Below, piece after piece: positions 52,001 to 55,887 of a DNA stretch of 64,000 nt; the first letter of the stretch is position 1; the number at the start of each line of letters is the position of its first letter. Source of the stretch: Aplidium turbinatum (Eukaryota; Chordata; Ascidiacea; Aplousobranchia; Polyclinidae); assembly GCA_918807975.1 (NCBI GenBank), contig OU964922.1, positions 4,725,501 to 4,789,500 of the forward strand, written 5' to 3'. The notes beneath the pieces are model-generated. The model saw only the letters and a list, made by a program, of their open reading frames with translations, made no database searches and was not told the DNA's origin. The translations under genes and the position numbers were made by a program.

Positions 52001-55000
52001 CTGCATCCGCTACCCTTGCTGCAGCTGAAATTACTTTCTCTATATCACAAAAAACTGCTGGTTATCTTGGTCAAATCTTTCGTTAACTTTTCAAAAATAT
52101 TTGGCTTTCAAAAGTGGGTGGGCCCAGGCCCACGAGGCCCACGTGGTTCCTCCATCCCTGTTTGCACTAAAAGCACGTATCTTGTTATTTAAAGTTTATG
52201 TTTGTAACAAGTTTTATCTTTCACATGAAAAACTGAAATAAGTTTCAGCAACATTCTTTGTTACGTTCAGTTCAGTTCAGTTCAGTTGTTTTTTTATTTC
52301 TGACCATCATATCAAAACAATACACATCAACATAGCAAAGGTCAAGAAAAAGGTAGAAGCGACAAAACGCGAACGTTAAAACGTGCTTGTGATCGAAGTA
52401 AGTTATTGAGTTGAAAAAAAATTTGGCACGGTCGCAACACCTTCAGAAAAATTTAAGATATAAAGGGGAAAAAAAAAAAAAATGTTACAAAACAAATAAA
52501 CATATATAGGCTACAACTTATTAGCCTACATAACTTTAGCTGATATATTGAAGATTTGTATGGACAGTTGCTATGAAGATCGGCCATGGTGCGTTATCAA
52601 GAGTGCTGATGGTCGTAAGGGGAACACGTCTTGATGCGTTTAGCTCATAGCAAAGAGCAAGGCAGGCAAAGAAAACCCCACAAAGAAATCCTACCACGGG
52701 CAAAGCCATTTCAAGCGCAACGCACCAGGCCTTGCACGACTCACAAAATAGATAGGCTATAACTTGACGACATGAAACAATGACAAAAAAACAAATAAAA
52801 CAAACTAGCAAAAAACAACATCATCATCTTGCGGAAATTCAATTATACCCAGGGAAGTTATGTCTTAAAGATATCAAGCGTGCTTTGATAAAAGTTGCGT
52901 TGATAAAGCGATAATTTTAGACCCCTGTCAGCTAAACTCGCCACTTCCACACCGATCCAATGTTGGCTAACGTTGAATTAATGCAAAAATGACAGTCATC
53001 GCCAGCTGGGATGTAGTAGTGGTATGTCCCAGTAATATGATAAATTTGGGTTACCGTATGTTTTACACGTTAAACCATATTAAAGTGACAAAAAATATCC
53101 AATTTGGCATATTACGTTAAAAAAAAAATAGATAAACAATCAGACAATAGCATGACGATCCAGTCCAAGATATTGAAATAAAACAACTGGTTGGAGCACA
53201 TGGCCACTGCTTCACCGAAAGATGGAGATTGGTCAAAAAGGATGGAAACCAGAATGCTGGTAAAACTTTTTTTTTTCATTGTTGCAAATACGAACACGTT
53301 TAACAATTTGTATAAGACATGTTTGGTTTACATGTTCGATTTGCATTAGTATAGCTCTCAATACTAACACCAATTGTTAGAACATTCGTCTTATATATAA
53401 ATGGATGTCATTGTAATCCACAGTAGTATTATTGCAATTTAGACAGTTCTTTAACGCTAACATTCTTAGTACGTACCTGTAGTTCTAGTTAAAACAATGA
53501 AAACTATTAATACCACAAAAAGTGCTCAATGCCAAGCAAAAAGGCAAAGCAGAGCGAATTAAATCAAATATAGTTATTACTATCTGAAGCCTTTACAAAT
53601 TGTTTCACCTAACGGATCATCAGAATTCAGAAGGTCTTATTCAATTTTCTCATACGTCTTTTTCTACTTTTCTGTATTTTGTATAGATAATATTGGTTTA
53701 GTATTAACTTTAACAACTCTGTAAACCATTGATGTAGCTAAATATGCACAACAAAAAACCAGACAATGCTCAATATGTTCAAACAAAACGGTTTATACAC
53801 ACAATCAGCACTAATTGCAATTGTTTTGGAACGTAGCAATAACTTACTTTCCGTCAGTTAATAAAATTAACACTTTTGAAACATCTGGATCTCTGAAACG
53901 AGGTGACATTCTAAACTCGGAAATAGTGTAATCAATGGCATGGGCTGTGTATGTAGTGTATCCTTGCAGTTGGATACGGTTTACCGCACTCTGAAATGAT
54001 TAGGAATTAATTTAAACCTGAAAAGTTAGGCCACCAGTTCAAACGCGACATTTAAAGCCTTGCAAAAATAAACCAGAAAGATTTAGATTGTGGGGAAGGC
54101 TTTCAAAATTCATTATCAAAATTTTAGGCAGAATTATAAGCTTGCTATGAATGGCAACAGCACTGTGTGACAAACCATTTAATATAGAAAACAGGTAAAC
54201 CTATTATTCCCTTTCACTAATTTCATTCATCAAAGTTTGTAAAAAGCAGTTTAAAAATGCGTATCAAAATATGTTACATATACCATTAGCCTACAATTTA
54301 TTTTTCAAACGATTTCATCAAAACATTTTGATAGTTTGTAATATTAATGTCTATAAATAATTAATAAAATTGTTTTTTGTTTGTTAAAAGTGCTCAAAAA
54401 TGCTTCAGTACTTATTCTCGGTAGTTTTATGTGAGCAAAGTCCTGTCAAGCAAAATAATCATAAACGTAAAAGGTTGCTCCACTCTTAAGCTTTTTAATT
54501 GTAGCCTACAACTTGCTACCATTGGTACAACTTGCTACCATTGGTACAACTTGCTACCATTGGTACAACTTGCTACTATTGGTACAACTTGCTACCATTG
54601 GTACAACTTGCTGCCATTGGTACAACTTGCTAACATTGGTACAACTTGCTACCATTGGTACAACTTGCTACTATTGGTACAACTTGCTACCATTGGTACA
54701 ACTTGCTACCATTGGTACAACTTGCTACCATTGGTACAACTTGCTACCATTGGTAAAACTTGCTACCATTGGTACAACTTGCTACCATTGGTACAACTCA
54801 CACTGAAAGCTCTTTGATGTCGGAATCTCCCCAATCGAACTTCGGTGACTATATGGCGTTGAGATCGTAGTGGACTAAATAATTATATAAAAGTAGTGAG
54901 TGATGAGTTTCTATCATGTTGAGATGAAATAGATTTAAAAAAGAAAAACACTTTGTTCTAAAATCTGATCTTTGTTGGTTTGTAAAGTACGAAAGATTTT

Positions 55001-55413
55001 AAAGCGAAAAAGTAACAAGATTTTTTTTTAAAGTTTGGTCATAGTATTTTTCACATTTGTAATATAGGCTTAAAGTAGCCTATTGGTGCAATAAAACTTT
55101 ATAAATGACGGTGAGATTATTTTTCTGTTTTAATTGAGTTATTGCACTGCTCACTCGGTGAGGCAATTATGTATCTTGCTATTTCGTGTCTTAAAAACCC
55201 AGTTAAAACTCAACACTTCTTTGAACACAAAAACTTACAGTGTGTTGTTGTAATGAGAGAATTGAATGACTCCCAAACGAGTGGATCCGTCATCTATTGT
55301 AAAACGTGAAGCCACTTCTGTGACCCATCTCCTAAGTCTCTCAAAGTCTCGTTCGCCAACCGATCCAGAACCATCCAAGAGAAAGAACAGATCAAGCATG
55401 GTAGTTGGACATG
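9924..55413 (-). CDS. Adhesion-type GPCR with VWA, hormone-receptor-like, GAIN/GPS and 7TM domains (19 exons, partial)
   Basis: Nineteen minus-strand exons join in phase to about 838 codons. Order: VWA (residues about 1-205) with MIDAS DGSGS, a Thr in GYTTYT and Asp in LLTDGN; a Ser/Thr/Pro linker (206-230); a Cys module with CNKDMVAFP and GTPYGSRNCLLNGTWG (230-298), like the HRM/hormone-receptor domain; GAIN (about 300-530) with LLNVSEEELQ; GPS ending NHLTNFATFF (about 531-581); TM1 to TM7 (582-838). This is a membrane receptor expected to self-cleave at His-Leu|Thr and display a tethered agonist beginning TNFATFF. The start codon and signal peptide are not visible (first exon found begins in phase 1), and the tail after TM7 is missing. 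Introns hold nearly all the transposons described here. I know no named orthologue with this exact architecture. Exon calls rest on splice sites and phase, not on transcripts. Confidence 0.85.
10380..10740 (-). mobile_element. LINE 3' fragment, Jockey/CR1-like
   Basis: The minus strand reads RKEWVTLNRLRTGVCCFKHN followed, after a frame change, by RDCGKPQIAQYIINHCPVF. This aligns with the C-terminal region of the LINE at 1087-2830 (VRLNRLRTGV, then CGAEEQTADHIINDCSIF). It is a heavily diverged copy in the intron between receptor exons 18 and 19. Confidence 0.75.
10741..11174. other. Intron sequence, nothing further seen
   Basis: AT-rich receptor intron between exons 19 and 18. No coding pattern or repeat could be supported beyond the LINE piece to its left. 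Confidence 0.5.
11175..11304 (-). CDS. Receptor exon 18: TM5
   Basis: Acceptor TTTTAAG, donor AAG|GTGAGA, phase 2 to 0. Reads CWISLDLIVYLIVIPCSIML then NLILYVITTYKV and GRKPVNK. Cys-Trp-Ile-Ser corresponds to the CWLS signature of extracellular loop 2. Confidence 0.9.
11714..12040 (+). mobile_element. tRNA-headed SINE
   Basis: Starts with a tRNA-like head: A-box-like TAGCTCATTTGGTTAGCGCG and B box GGTTCGACTC, separated by an enlarged insert, followed by a body shared with the copies at 58545-58765 and 63090-63350 (GAAACTTCACTCTGTCAA, CAGGCCTG, TCAGTGATTCAAAGCCTC). It ends in ATCAATC-type repeats. The long spacing between the boxes and the 200-bp body mark it as a SINE and not a tRNA gene. 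Confidence 0.82.
12300..12545 (+). mobile_element. LINE C-terminal fragment
   Basis: The plus frame reads RHWGYSMGSTSCKCGEEQTM then HLFECPDLTARC, the Cys-His cluster typical of the end of Jockey/CR1-like ORF2 proteins, and stops at 12541. It directly follows the SINE, so the pair may be one SINE/LINE insertion complex. The upstream part of the LINE is missing. Confidence 0.72.
12893..13029 (-). CDS. Receptor exon 17: TM4
   Basis: Acceptor TTTCCAG, donor GACCA|GTACGT, phase 0 to 2. Reads WGWLMPAVFVSVVIGVDVDN then YVVAGDQ. A GT three bases inside (TAC|GTATCT) was considered, but only the CA|GTACGT donor joins in frame to Cys-Trp of the next exon, giving the conserved extracellular-loop-2 Cys. 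Confidence 0.9.
13384..13606 (-). CDS. Receptor exon 16: TM2 and TM3
   Basis: Acceptor CTTTTTCAG, donor CAT|GTGAGT, phase 2 to 0. Reads LLANLCLALLCLNLLLIF (TM2), then a Cys in DEGCIAVAVF (the conserved TM3 cysteine), then HFFFLSAMAWMTNEAFIIYM (TM3). The H-x-F-F-L-x-x-x-x-W-M-x-x-E pattern is that of adhesion and secretin class receptors. Confidence 0.95.
13607..14361. other. Intron between receptor exons 16 and 15
   Basis: AT-rich sequence without a recognisable repeat or coding domain. Confidence 0.5.
14362..14471 (-). CDS. Receptor exon 15: TM1
   Basis: Acceptor TTCCGCAG, donor ATGAG|GTAAGA, phase 0 to 2. Reads TPCDNVNNIPLNWITLIGSS then a hydrophobic run ACLILTLTIFAFM. It is placed about 6 kb after the GPS exon; the intron between holds a hAT, a 961-bp element and a MITE. 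Confidence 0.85.
14605..15193 (+). pseudogene. Decayed ORF pair of unknown, probably transposon, origin
   Basis: The first frame (14605-14847) has EFDGMTEEQLKKYCRCKCF. A second (14900-15193) has VLIRFMHPSGPFSSFYY followed by Lys/Ser-rich sequence, and reads partly in another frame as an aromatic-rich YVGV stretch. The FMHPSGP..FY pattern recalls a small C-terminal module seen on several invertebrate transposon-linked proteins, recalled from memory. No start, splice sites or flanking repeats were identified. Confidence 0.35.
15200..16535. other. Intron block, nothing recognised
   Basis: About 1.3 kb of AT-rich sequence in the TM1-GPS intron. Short open frames on both strands have no domain pattern. 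Confidence 0.5.
16536..17496 (+). mobile_element. 961-bp DNA element with GGTAA(A/T)TTGATACA ends, copy 1
   Basis: Outer ends are GGAAGGTAATTTGATACAC (16536) and its reverse complement (ending 17496). The motif GGTAAATTGATACA recurs inside, near 16881, 16905 and around a central palindrome CCTTCCATGGAAGG near 17297. A second copy, inverted and about 960 bp, lies at 36864-37839 inside the Bel/Pao element. No transposase frame is present, so it is non-autonomous. The family is not recognised. Confidence 0.82.
17588..19454 (-). mobile_element. hAT transposon, 1.87 kb, with perfect 8-bp duplication
   Basis: Ends CAGGGGTTTTTAAACTTTTT (17588) and GTTTAAGAACCGCTG (to 19454), flanked on both sides by CTCTAAAG (17580-17587 and 19455-19462). 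It contains a minus-strand decayed ZBED-type transposase (17954-18719). A second hAT-like end (CAGGGCTTCTCAAACTTTTT) near 18779 suggests another insertion inside. Confidence 0.9.
17954..18719 (-). pseudogene. hAT transposase (ZBED5/FAM200-like) fragment
   Basis: Two minus frames cover the centre of the transposase: NFVKTSAVNTRLFTKLCKDM, then FHTSVRWLSKGNMLAHVYEM, a break with locally duplicated ATGGCAGAAGGA sequence, then ELTYLVDIFEALNNLNLLLQ and FPDLGDTDLPEWKMTRNPF. The HT-S/E-VRWLS-G block is diagnostic. The BED finger and the C-terminal dimerisation part are missing. Confidence 0.85.
19461..20013. mobile_element. MITE with AAGTATGGC(C/T)GGC ends and a tRNA-like insert
   Basis: AAGTATGGCCGGCCGGCG (left) pairs with GCCAGCCAGCCATACTT (right); the next inner blocks ATCCCACG and CGTGGGA also pair. 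The element abuts the hAT duplication exactly. Inside, at about 19565-19632, TTGAGTGGTTTC and GGTTCGACGCCC look like A and B boxes, suggesting an embedded SINE head. Confidence 0.68.
20014..20440. other. Intron block with GTCC(A/T)A-type short repeats
   Basis: Contains two related stretches about 50 bp apart (GACACATGTGTCCCACTCGA and GACATATATGTCC), each with a small palindrome. No coding potential. Confidence 0.4.
20441..20590 (-). CDS. Receptor exon 14: GPS motif with reduced cysteines
   Basis: Acceptor GCTTTTAG, donor TTC|GTAAGT, phase 0 to 0, 50 codons. Reads ECVFWDEATQMWTNEGG then GVYCIFNHLTNFATFF. The cleavage tripeptide His-Leu-Thr is present. Canonical GPS motifs have four Cys. Here the one after the second Gly and one of the CxC pair are absent (Lys and Phe instead), leaving one possible disulfide. 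Confidence 0.92.
20965..21140 (-). CDS. Receptor exon 13: GAIN subdomain B
   Basis: Acceptor GTCAACAG, donor AAG|GTAAAT, phase 1 to 0. Reads RRVSFYAFLDDSLF, IVNSEIILAATVVG and LETPIELYFSLIQK. The V-S-F-x-x-F and L-x-x-P-I-x-L-x-F blocks are diagnostic of the strands just before the GPS. Confidence 0.92.
21696..21857 (-). CDS. Receptor exon 12: GAIN subdomain B
   Basis: Acceptor ATGTTGCAG, donor CCAG|GTATTG, phase 1 to 1. Reads QQLGMGYVFNALLTPSDHGF then TSFIYVPDEAIK, a pattern of beta-strands, with Val-Pro-Asp-Glu-Ala typical of GAIN domains. Confidence 0.85.
22434..22546 (-). CDS. Receptor exon 11: GAIN
   Basis: Acceptor TTGTTTAG, donor AAAA|GTAAAA, phase 2 to 1. Reads MLDILDDTGENVELEDGE then TLGFAVVQTNS, the end of subdomain A and the first strand of subdomain B. 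The intron to its left separates it from exon 12; the intron to its right holds a 2.1 kb hAT element. Confidence 0.85.
23181..24475 (+). pseudogene. hAT transposase (ZBED5/FAM200-like), split by a fold-back element
   Basis: The plus strand reads LKTVFNQAVKVVSFIKAKKL, LYHTEVRWLSRGKVITCLGE and YLADIFCELNKGNLLIQGEN up to 23540. After the fold-back insert, frames resume near 24085 and read FPNLDMASLQWCTEQFTCDD and GLESFWIG. Same family as the minus-strand copy at 17954-18719, clearly diverged from it. Frame changes and missing ends make it non-functional. Confidence 0.83.
23560..24076. mobile_element. TTAA-flanked fold-back MITE inside the hAT transposase
   Basis: TTAA at 23560-23563 and 24073-24076 bracket about 80-bp inverted repeats (CGTGGACGTCGCTATAATAG outward; about 23566-23641 against 23999-24070) with only one or two mismatches. 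The interior of about 360 bp has no coding. TTAA plus inverted ends fits piggyBac- or Kolobok-type mobilisation. It interrupts the transposase frame after a short CAG-repeat Gln run. Confidence 0.8.
24806..24884. repeat. (TA)n-rich microsatellite
   Basis: Repeated ATGATATATATATA over about 75 bp directly at the right end of the hAT element. Confidence 0.9.
25278..25360 (-). CDS. Receptor exon 10: GAIN subdomain A
   Basis: Acceptor TTATTAG, donor AGCAA|GTGAGT, phase 0 to 2. Reads TASSVVQTVGNLLNVSEEEL, the highly recognisable NLLNVSEEEL block of adhesion GPCRs. Confidence 0.92.
25658..25819 (-). CDS. Receptor exon 9: GAIN subdomain A start
   Basis: Acceptor ATCACAG, donor GAG|GTAAGA, phase 0 to 0, 54 codons. 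Reads EVANDLQVLTSEPETLNAEN then VSALENVVNTSK, the helical pattern at the start of GAIN subdomain A. Confidence 0.88.
26042..26518. mobile_element. Non-autonomous hAT element, 477 bp
   Basis: Ends CAGTGGTTCCCAACCTGGGG and GGTTGGGAACCACTG. Flanks CATTAGAG and ATTTAGAG agree at 6 of 8 positions. Its ends match the composite hAT at 22656 and the hAT remnant ending at 57455, so it probably used the same transposase. Confidence 0.85.
26791..26879 (-). CDS. Receptor exon 8: second half of the cysteine module
   Basis: Acceptor GGTTCCAG, donor GCAG|GTATTA, phase 1 to 0. Reads GTPYGSRNCLLNGTWGEITW and then SSC. The R-x-C-x2-NGTWG signature followed by a Cys is the hallmark end of the HRM/hormone-receptor domain. 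Confidence 0.88.
26880..27550. other. Intron block, nothing recognised
   Basis: AT-rich, with a local ACTTTGACA repeat near 27040-27075. A short plus frame at 27349-27546 has no domain. Confidence 0.45.
27554..28110 (-). pseudogene. Decayed ORF of unknown function
   Basis: The minus strand reads, from the right, VELIEIKLVTDVQNRASGRY then KGTGCMLEHTDYLERMQKK, a stop, and LYPQQNLFWKDFINKALTII then FPKSEIYDCETIHPQQRI, ending at 27554. The composition looks like real but dead coding sequence, perhaps from a transposon or phage-like nuclease protein. I could not assign a family. Confidence 0.35.
28111..28658. other. Intron block with a weak minus-strand ORF
   Basis: A 90-codon minus frame (28323-28595) reading ALYQTIQQLRTKKCNYCIIS may belong to the same dead element as 27554-28110, but no supporting motif was found. 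Confidence 0.3.
28659..28781 (-). CDS. Receptor exon 7: first half of the cysteine module
   Basis: Acceptor TTTCTGTAG, donor AGCG|GTAAGT, phase 1 to 1. Reads ECNKDMVAFPSNTSILLVFP then GYLTSSETTCGDDTPS, with Cys spaced as in hormone-receptor-like modules that precede GAIN domains. Confidence 0.82.
28782..29392. other. Intron block before the LINE
   Basis: No clear feature. A plus-strand stretch near 29190-29380 reads FDGPHWVSTRQRTKAEV in one frame but could not be tied to a family. Confidence 0.3.
29393..30300 (+). mobile_element. 5'-truncated LINE fragment, Jockey/CR1-like
   Basis: The plus frame at 29393-29584 has PEPTYLGVTLDRSLTYRHRL and KKLTSHVALLKCLAGTTWRL. The next frame (29626-29961) has HLAPTEYLSILAGIQPAKLR and PSRRLKPRHPFVPAA. 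These match the LINE at 1087-2830 block for block (PEPRYLGVTLDRSLTYRHH, LSILAGIQPAEVRREEA, RRLKSRHPFVPAAQ). At least two frame changes; it ends near an AATAAAGATG stretch at about 30297. Confidence 0.85.
30651..30722 (-). CDS. Receptor exon 6: Ser/Thr/Pro linker, in a palindrome arm
   Basis: Acceptor TTTGCAG, donor ATTC|GTGAGT, phase 1 to 1, 72 bp. Reads EETTSIIPTPIITSISEIES, probably O-glycosylated stalk. As a symmetric 1-1 exon it can be skipped without breaking the frame. A near-identical inverted copy with both splice sites lies at 31597-31668. Confidence 0.75.
31597..31668 (+). pseudogene. Inverted copy of receptor exon 6
   Basis: Identical by eye to the exon at 30651-30722, with TTTGCAG and GTGAGT preserved, but on the opposite strand to the gene, so it cannot join the normal transcript. 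Confidence 0.85.
31735..33769 (+). CDS. Penelope-like retroelement: reverse transcriptase plus GIY-YIG endonuclease
   Basis: One open frame of at least 632 codons (31871-33769); homologous coding continues upstream to about 31735 (RLRWKAYFF, then FTTERTPPQHGALIAFENG), so the N-terminus is cut off by the palindrome. RT blocks: FITLKDHKPNF, TFMKFDIVDFYPSITEELL (catalytic Asp), MGSFDGAEICELVGLFLL and GLYRDDGLAIL, with YRDD where most RTs have YxDD. C-terminal part: Cys-rich CNCRVRPDCPLNGQC, then LNYIGCCETTFKKRFSNH, the GIY-YIG nuclease core with Tyr and Arg. Known: RT plus C-terminal GIY-YIG is the Penelope-like layout. Inferred: this belongs to a divergent branch. It lies on the opposite strand to the host gene, within its intron. 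Confidence 0.82.
33775..34375 (+). repeat. 3' region repeats after the Penelope-like ORF
   Basis: Two sets of tandem repeats: TTTTTACAGGTTATAAATCTCATTTAA and variants (33785-34015), then about 65-bp units around AATATTTAATATCTTTTCAGG and GATTAAATTACAGTTG (34200-34365, three copies). Each repeat carries a pyrimidine tract plus CAG. It probably belongs to the 3' part of the retroelement. Confidence 0.75.
34606..35162 (+). repeat. 5' LTR of the Bel/Pao element
   Basis: 557 bp, TGTTCCCGACAATTTTCACC to GCTGTGACCA. It contains a TATATAAAAA-like stretch at about 34640. Short frames inside are LTR sequence, not genes. Confidence 0.93.
35163..35665 (+). repeat. Leader of the Bel/Pao element with short tandem repeats
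   Basis: Three to four imperfect units of about 65 bp around AATAAAAGACGA and TTGGTxGGCTAAGAAG. This is the untranslated leader before Gag, where primer binding and packaging signals of such elements lie. Confidence 0.65.
35665..38950 (+). mobile_element. Bel/Pao Gag region (approximate bounds)
   Basis: The first part has a long Ala/Glu/Arg coiled coil built of near-repeats of RAEAIRAEAAARAEA (about 36180-36470), then a Ser/Arg-rich linker. The later part has a Gag core (PFVFFKNRVMALMAAS) and a Cys/His-rich zinc-binding stretch near 38850-38930. The 961-bp DNA element sits between the two parts. Confidence 0.8.
36864..37839 (-). mobile_element. 961-bp DNA element, copy 2, inside the Bel/Pao element
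   Basis: Inverted relative to copy 1 at 16536-17496, and similar throughout (shared GTGTGTTTTTTGAGTATTTT, AGCGTGTAGG region and central CCTTCC repeats). Ends are GGAAGGTAATTTGATACAC and its inverse, with one extra terminal motif repeated on the right. It must have moved after the LTR element arrived, so this family was active recently. Confidence 0.85.
38950..43090 (+). mobile_element. Bel/Pao Pol region (approximate bounds)
   Basis: Domains in order: aspartic protease of the DUF1758/A17 type (about 39.1-39.5 kb, DPGSQLTFVS), reverse transcriptase (about 39.9-40.7 kb, with NMYMDDFIFSAD), RNase H (about 40.9-41.3 kb, GFSDASNQAFS), integrase zinc-binding and catalytic core (about 41.9-42.6 kb, DCGLDYLGPL and AIYSDNGSTF), and a C-terminal DUF5641-like part. 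No envelope-like gene follows. Confidence 0.88.
43393..43949 (+). repeat. 3' LTR of the Bel/Pao element
   Basis: 557 bp, nearly identical to the 5' LTR by eye, ending GCTGTGACCA before the AGAAG duplication. Confidence 0.93.
43955..45198. other. Intron block, no gene seen
   Basis: Holds a 30-bp direct duplication (TGTCATGTAATGTAGGTAATAAATATTAT, 44306-44368) and a repeated AAATTGTAAA stretch near 44880-44940. A 114-codon frame at 44341-44685 has no recognisable domain. Confidence 0.45.
45597..45917. repeat. 152-bp perfect inverted repeat with hammerhead-like motif in each arm
   Basis: Arms 45597-45748 and 45766-45917 pair base for base (positions add to 91514), with a 17-bp loop. Each arm contains CTGAAGA, then GACATC-TTGT-GATGTC (a 6-bp stem) and GAAAACGTTC: the core of a hammerhead ribozyme with a short palindromic stem III. 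Stem I is weak here, so activity is doubtful. Confidence 0.8.
45766..45830 (+). ncRNA. Hammerhead-like motif, right arm of hairpin
   Basis: CTGAAGA at 45786-45792 (consensus CUGANGA), stem II GACATC/GATGTC, then GAAA and AACGTT followed by C at the cleavage position. An extra G after the core and only about 2 bp of stem I weaken it. The mirror copy is on the minus strand with tcttcag at 45722-45728. Confidence 0.45.
47640..47745 (-). repeat. Copy of a dispersed GTAGGGAnnnTATTACGGGA repeat
   Basis: In reverse complement it reads AGTAGGGACTTTATATTACG then CTTATCCGCCAACACTAGAAGG. This matches 34372-34445 (GTAGGGATTTTATATTACGG, CTTATCCGAACACTAAAAGG) and 62795-62865. The first of these lies directly after the Penelope-like 3' repeats, so the family may be the retroelement's 3' end. 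Confidence 0.6.
47749..47786 (+). ncRNA. Type I hammerhead ribozyme candidate
   Basis: CCTT (stem I), CTGATGA (47753-47759), TCC-GTTA-GGT (short stem II), GAA, then ACAA-T-TTGT (4-bp stem III), A at the cleavage position (47782), and AAGG closing stem I. All core nucleotides are present; stem II is weak (2 bp plus a U-U). The same 75-bp segment is found inverted at 53561-53634. Confidence 0.6.
47830..49023. other. Intron block, no gene seen
   Basis: Contains a duplicated GTCACGTGGGGGAGGGG / GTCACATGGGGGAGGGG pair (48058-48117) and a short GC-rich CGCGCGCGTGTGTGCGG stretch at 48717. No coding pattern. Confidence 0.45.
49024..49138 (-). CDS. Receptor exon 5: VWA end
   Basis: Acceptor TATGACAG, donor GAAG|GTAAAG, phase 0 to 1. 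Reads TIASGTNTNERVYYVAGFNN then LDEITNQLQ, the last VWA strand and helix. It is followed by an intron of about 18.3 kb that contains the Bel/Pao, Penelope-type and P-type elements. Confidence 0.9.
49811..49919 (-). CDS. Receptor exon 4: VWA
   Basis: Acceptor CTTCTTTAG, donor AGA|GTAAGA, phase 2 to 0. Reads ASANNARRLGIRTYAIGVGH, the typical VWA strand 5 (Ala-Ile-Gly-Val-Gly), then IVDDQLR. The donor lies next to AT-rich intron; the next exon follows about 670 bp downstream. Confidence 0.9.
50842..51314. mobile_element. Nested non-autonomous hAT, 473 bp (GACGCCGTCA-rich)
   Basis: Ends CAGTGTTGTACGTTGACGCC and TTGACGCGTACAACACTG; flanks TATGTGCA and CATGTGCA (7 of 8). The interior has many copies of a TTGACG(C/G)CG motif in both directions. 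It resembles the ends of the hAT at 57940-58463, which retains coding sequence. Confidence 0.88.
51560..51764. mobile_element. Nested non-autonomous hAT, 205 bp
   Basis: Ends CAGTGGCGTAGCTAGGGGGG and CCCTAGCTACGCCACTG with a perfect duplication CCTATGGT (51552-51559 and 51765-51772). A full copy, very short. Confidence 0.92.
52169..53560. other. Intron block, possible SINE tail
   Basis: An AGTTC pentamer repeat (about 52267-52290) followed by unique sequence to about 52440 may be the 3' tail of a minus-strand SINE. A hydrophobic 91-codon minus frame (52536-52811) has no recognised domain. Confidence 0.35.
53561..53640 (-). ncRNA. Second copy of the 47.75 kb hammerhead segment
   Basis: In reverse complement it carries CTGATGATCCGTTAGGTG then AAACAATTTGTAAAGG, as at 47749. 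Here an extra CTGAATT lies between CCTT and CTGATGA, so stem I is disrupted and cleavage is unlikely. Confidence 0.5.
53848..53990 (-). CDS. Receptor exon 3: VWA centre with MIDAS Thr and Asp
   Basis: Acceptor ATTTCAG, donor AAA|GTAAGT, phase 0 to 2. Reads SAVNRIQLQGYTTYTAHAID, which supplies the MIDAS threonine loop, and SKVLILLTDGK, which supplies the conserved LLTDG strand and the third MIDAS residue. Confidence 0.92.
54508..54800. repeat. 19-bp minisatellite abutting a splice donor
   Basis: About 15 tandem copies of TTGCTACCATTGGTACAAC with single-base variants. The last unit runs into the ACTCAC that is the donor (GTGAGT, minus strand) of receptor exon 2. Because 19 is not a multiple of 3 and the unit has no stop, open frames appear in several phases; they are not genes. 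Confidence 0.95.
54802..54874 (-). CDS. Receptor exon 2: VWA, short 73-bp exon
   Basis: Acceptor TTATTTAG, donor AGT|GTGAGT, phase 2 to 0. Reads PLRSQRHIVTEVRLGRF then HQRAFS, matching the variable loop and helix 2 region of VWA domains. Its donor is directly next to the 19-bp minisatellite (54508-54800). Support comes from the phase match on both sides and the VWA pattern, with no independent evidence. Confidence 0.75.
55239..55413 (-). CDS. Receptor exon 1 found: VWA start with MIDAS
   Basis: Acceptor TTTCCAG, donor ACT|GTAAGT, phase 1 to 2. Reads CPTTMLDLFFLLDGSGSVGE, giving beta-strand 1 and the DxSxS metal-binding motif, then RLGVIQFSHYNNT. Because it begins in phase 1, an upstream exon with the signal peptide must exist to the right. 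None was recognised before 64 kb. Confidence 0.9.
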
Positions 55414-55887
55414 CTGGAAAGTATAATAAACTTGTTTTGTAATCAGTAGTTTTATACCACTGTAATGGGTGATTGGCTCTACTAGCTTCAATAGAGCCCC
55501 GTTAAGCTACTGGAAACATGTTTCACCGTTTCCACGTCTGCGCCGCGTTTAGGTGAGGTTGATTTTCAAAAATTTGTCAAATCAACTGACATTCATATTT
55601 CTACACTTGCTTGTCTTTTCCAAGCAATTTGTTTTTGAAGTAGAGTTTACTCGTTTATCTCTCCAGATTGAACATGTTTTCTAGACTATATAGAAAGGCT
55701 ACCACAGATGGCACCTCGTTTTTGGTCTTATCATTTACCACACGCAGACCTATTGCCATATTTGATGGATGGAAACTGTTATAATCAGCTTAGTTTGCAT
55801 CATTAGATCATAGGCAATCAAAACAAAGTAACCTTAGCGGGTTTAACATGTTTTATTACAGAGAGATAACTTAATTAAAAAATATCA

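Larger units (their letters stand above)
50210..52160. mobile_element. hAT element, 1.95 kb, with perfect 8-bp duplication
   Basis: Ends CAGTGATGGAGGAACCATTT and GTGGTTCCTCCATCCCTG, flanked on both sides by TTTGCACT (50202-50209 and 52161-52168). It contains two smaller hAT elements (50842-51314 and 51560-51764) and a degenerate hammerhead-related segment near 50425-50530. A related copy is embedded at 22748-23105. No intact transposase. Confidence 0.9.

Noticed and set aside
52536-52811. Hydrophobic 91-codon minus frame as a membrane protein gene
   Set aside because: No homologous pattern, no splice sites in phase with neighbours, and AT-rich DNA readily yields such runs.
54508-54800. Possible CRISPR-like array
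   Set aside because: Repeats are contiguous with no unique spacers, and the genome is eukaryotic.
54431-54817. Two overlapping open frames of 97-128 codons with repeated LATIGTTCYHWYN-type sequence
   Set aside because: They are translations of the 19-bp minisatellite, which is open in every phase; no start context, splice site or domain.
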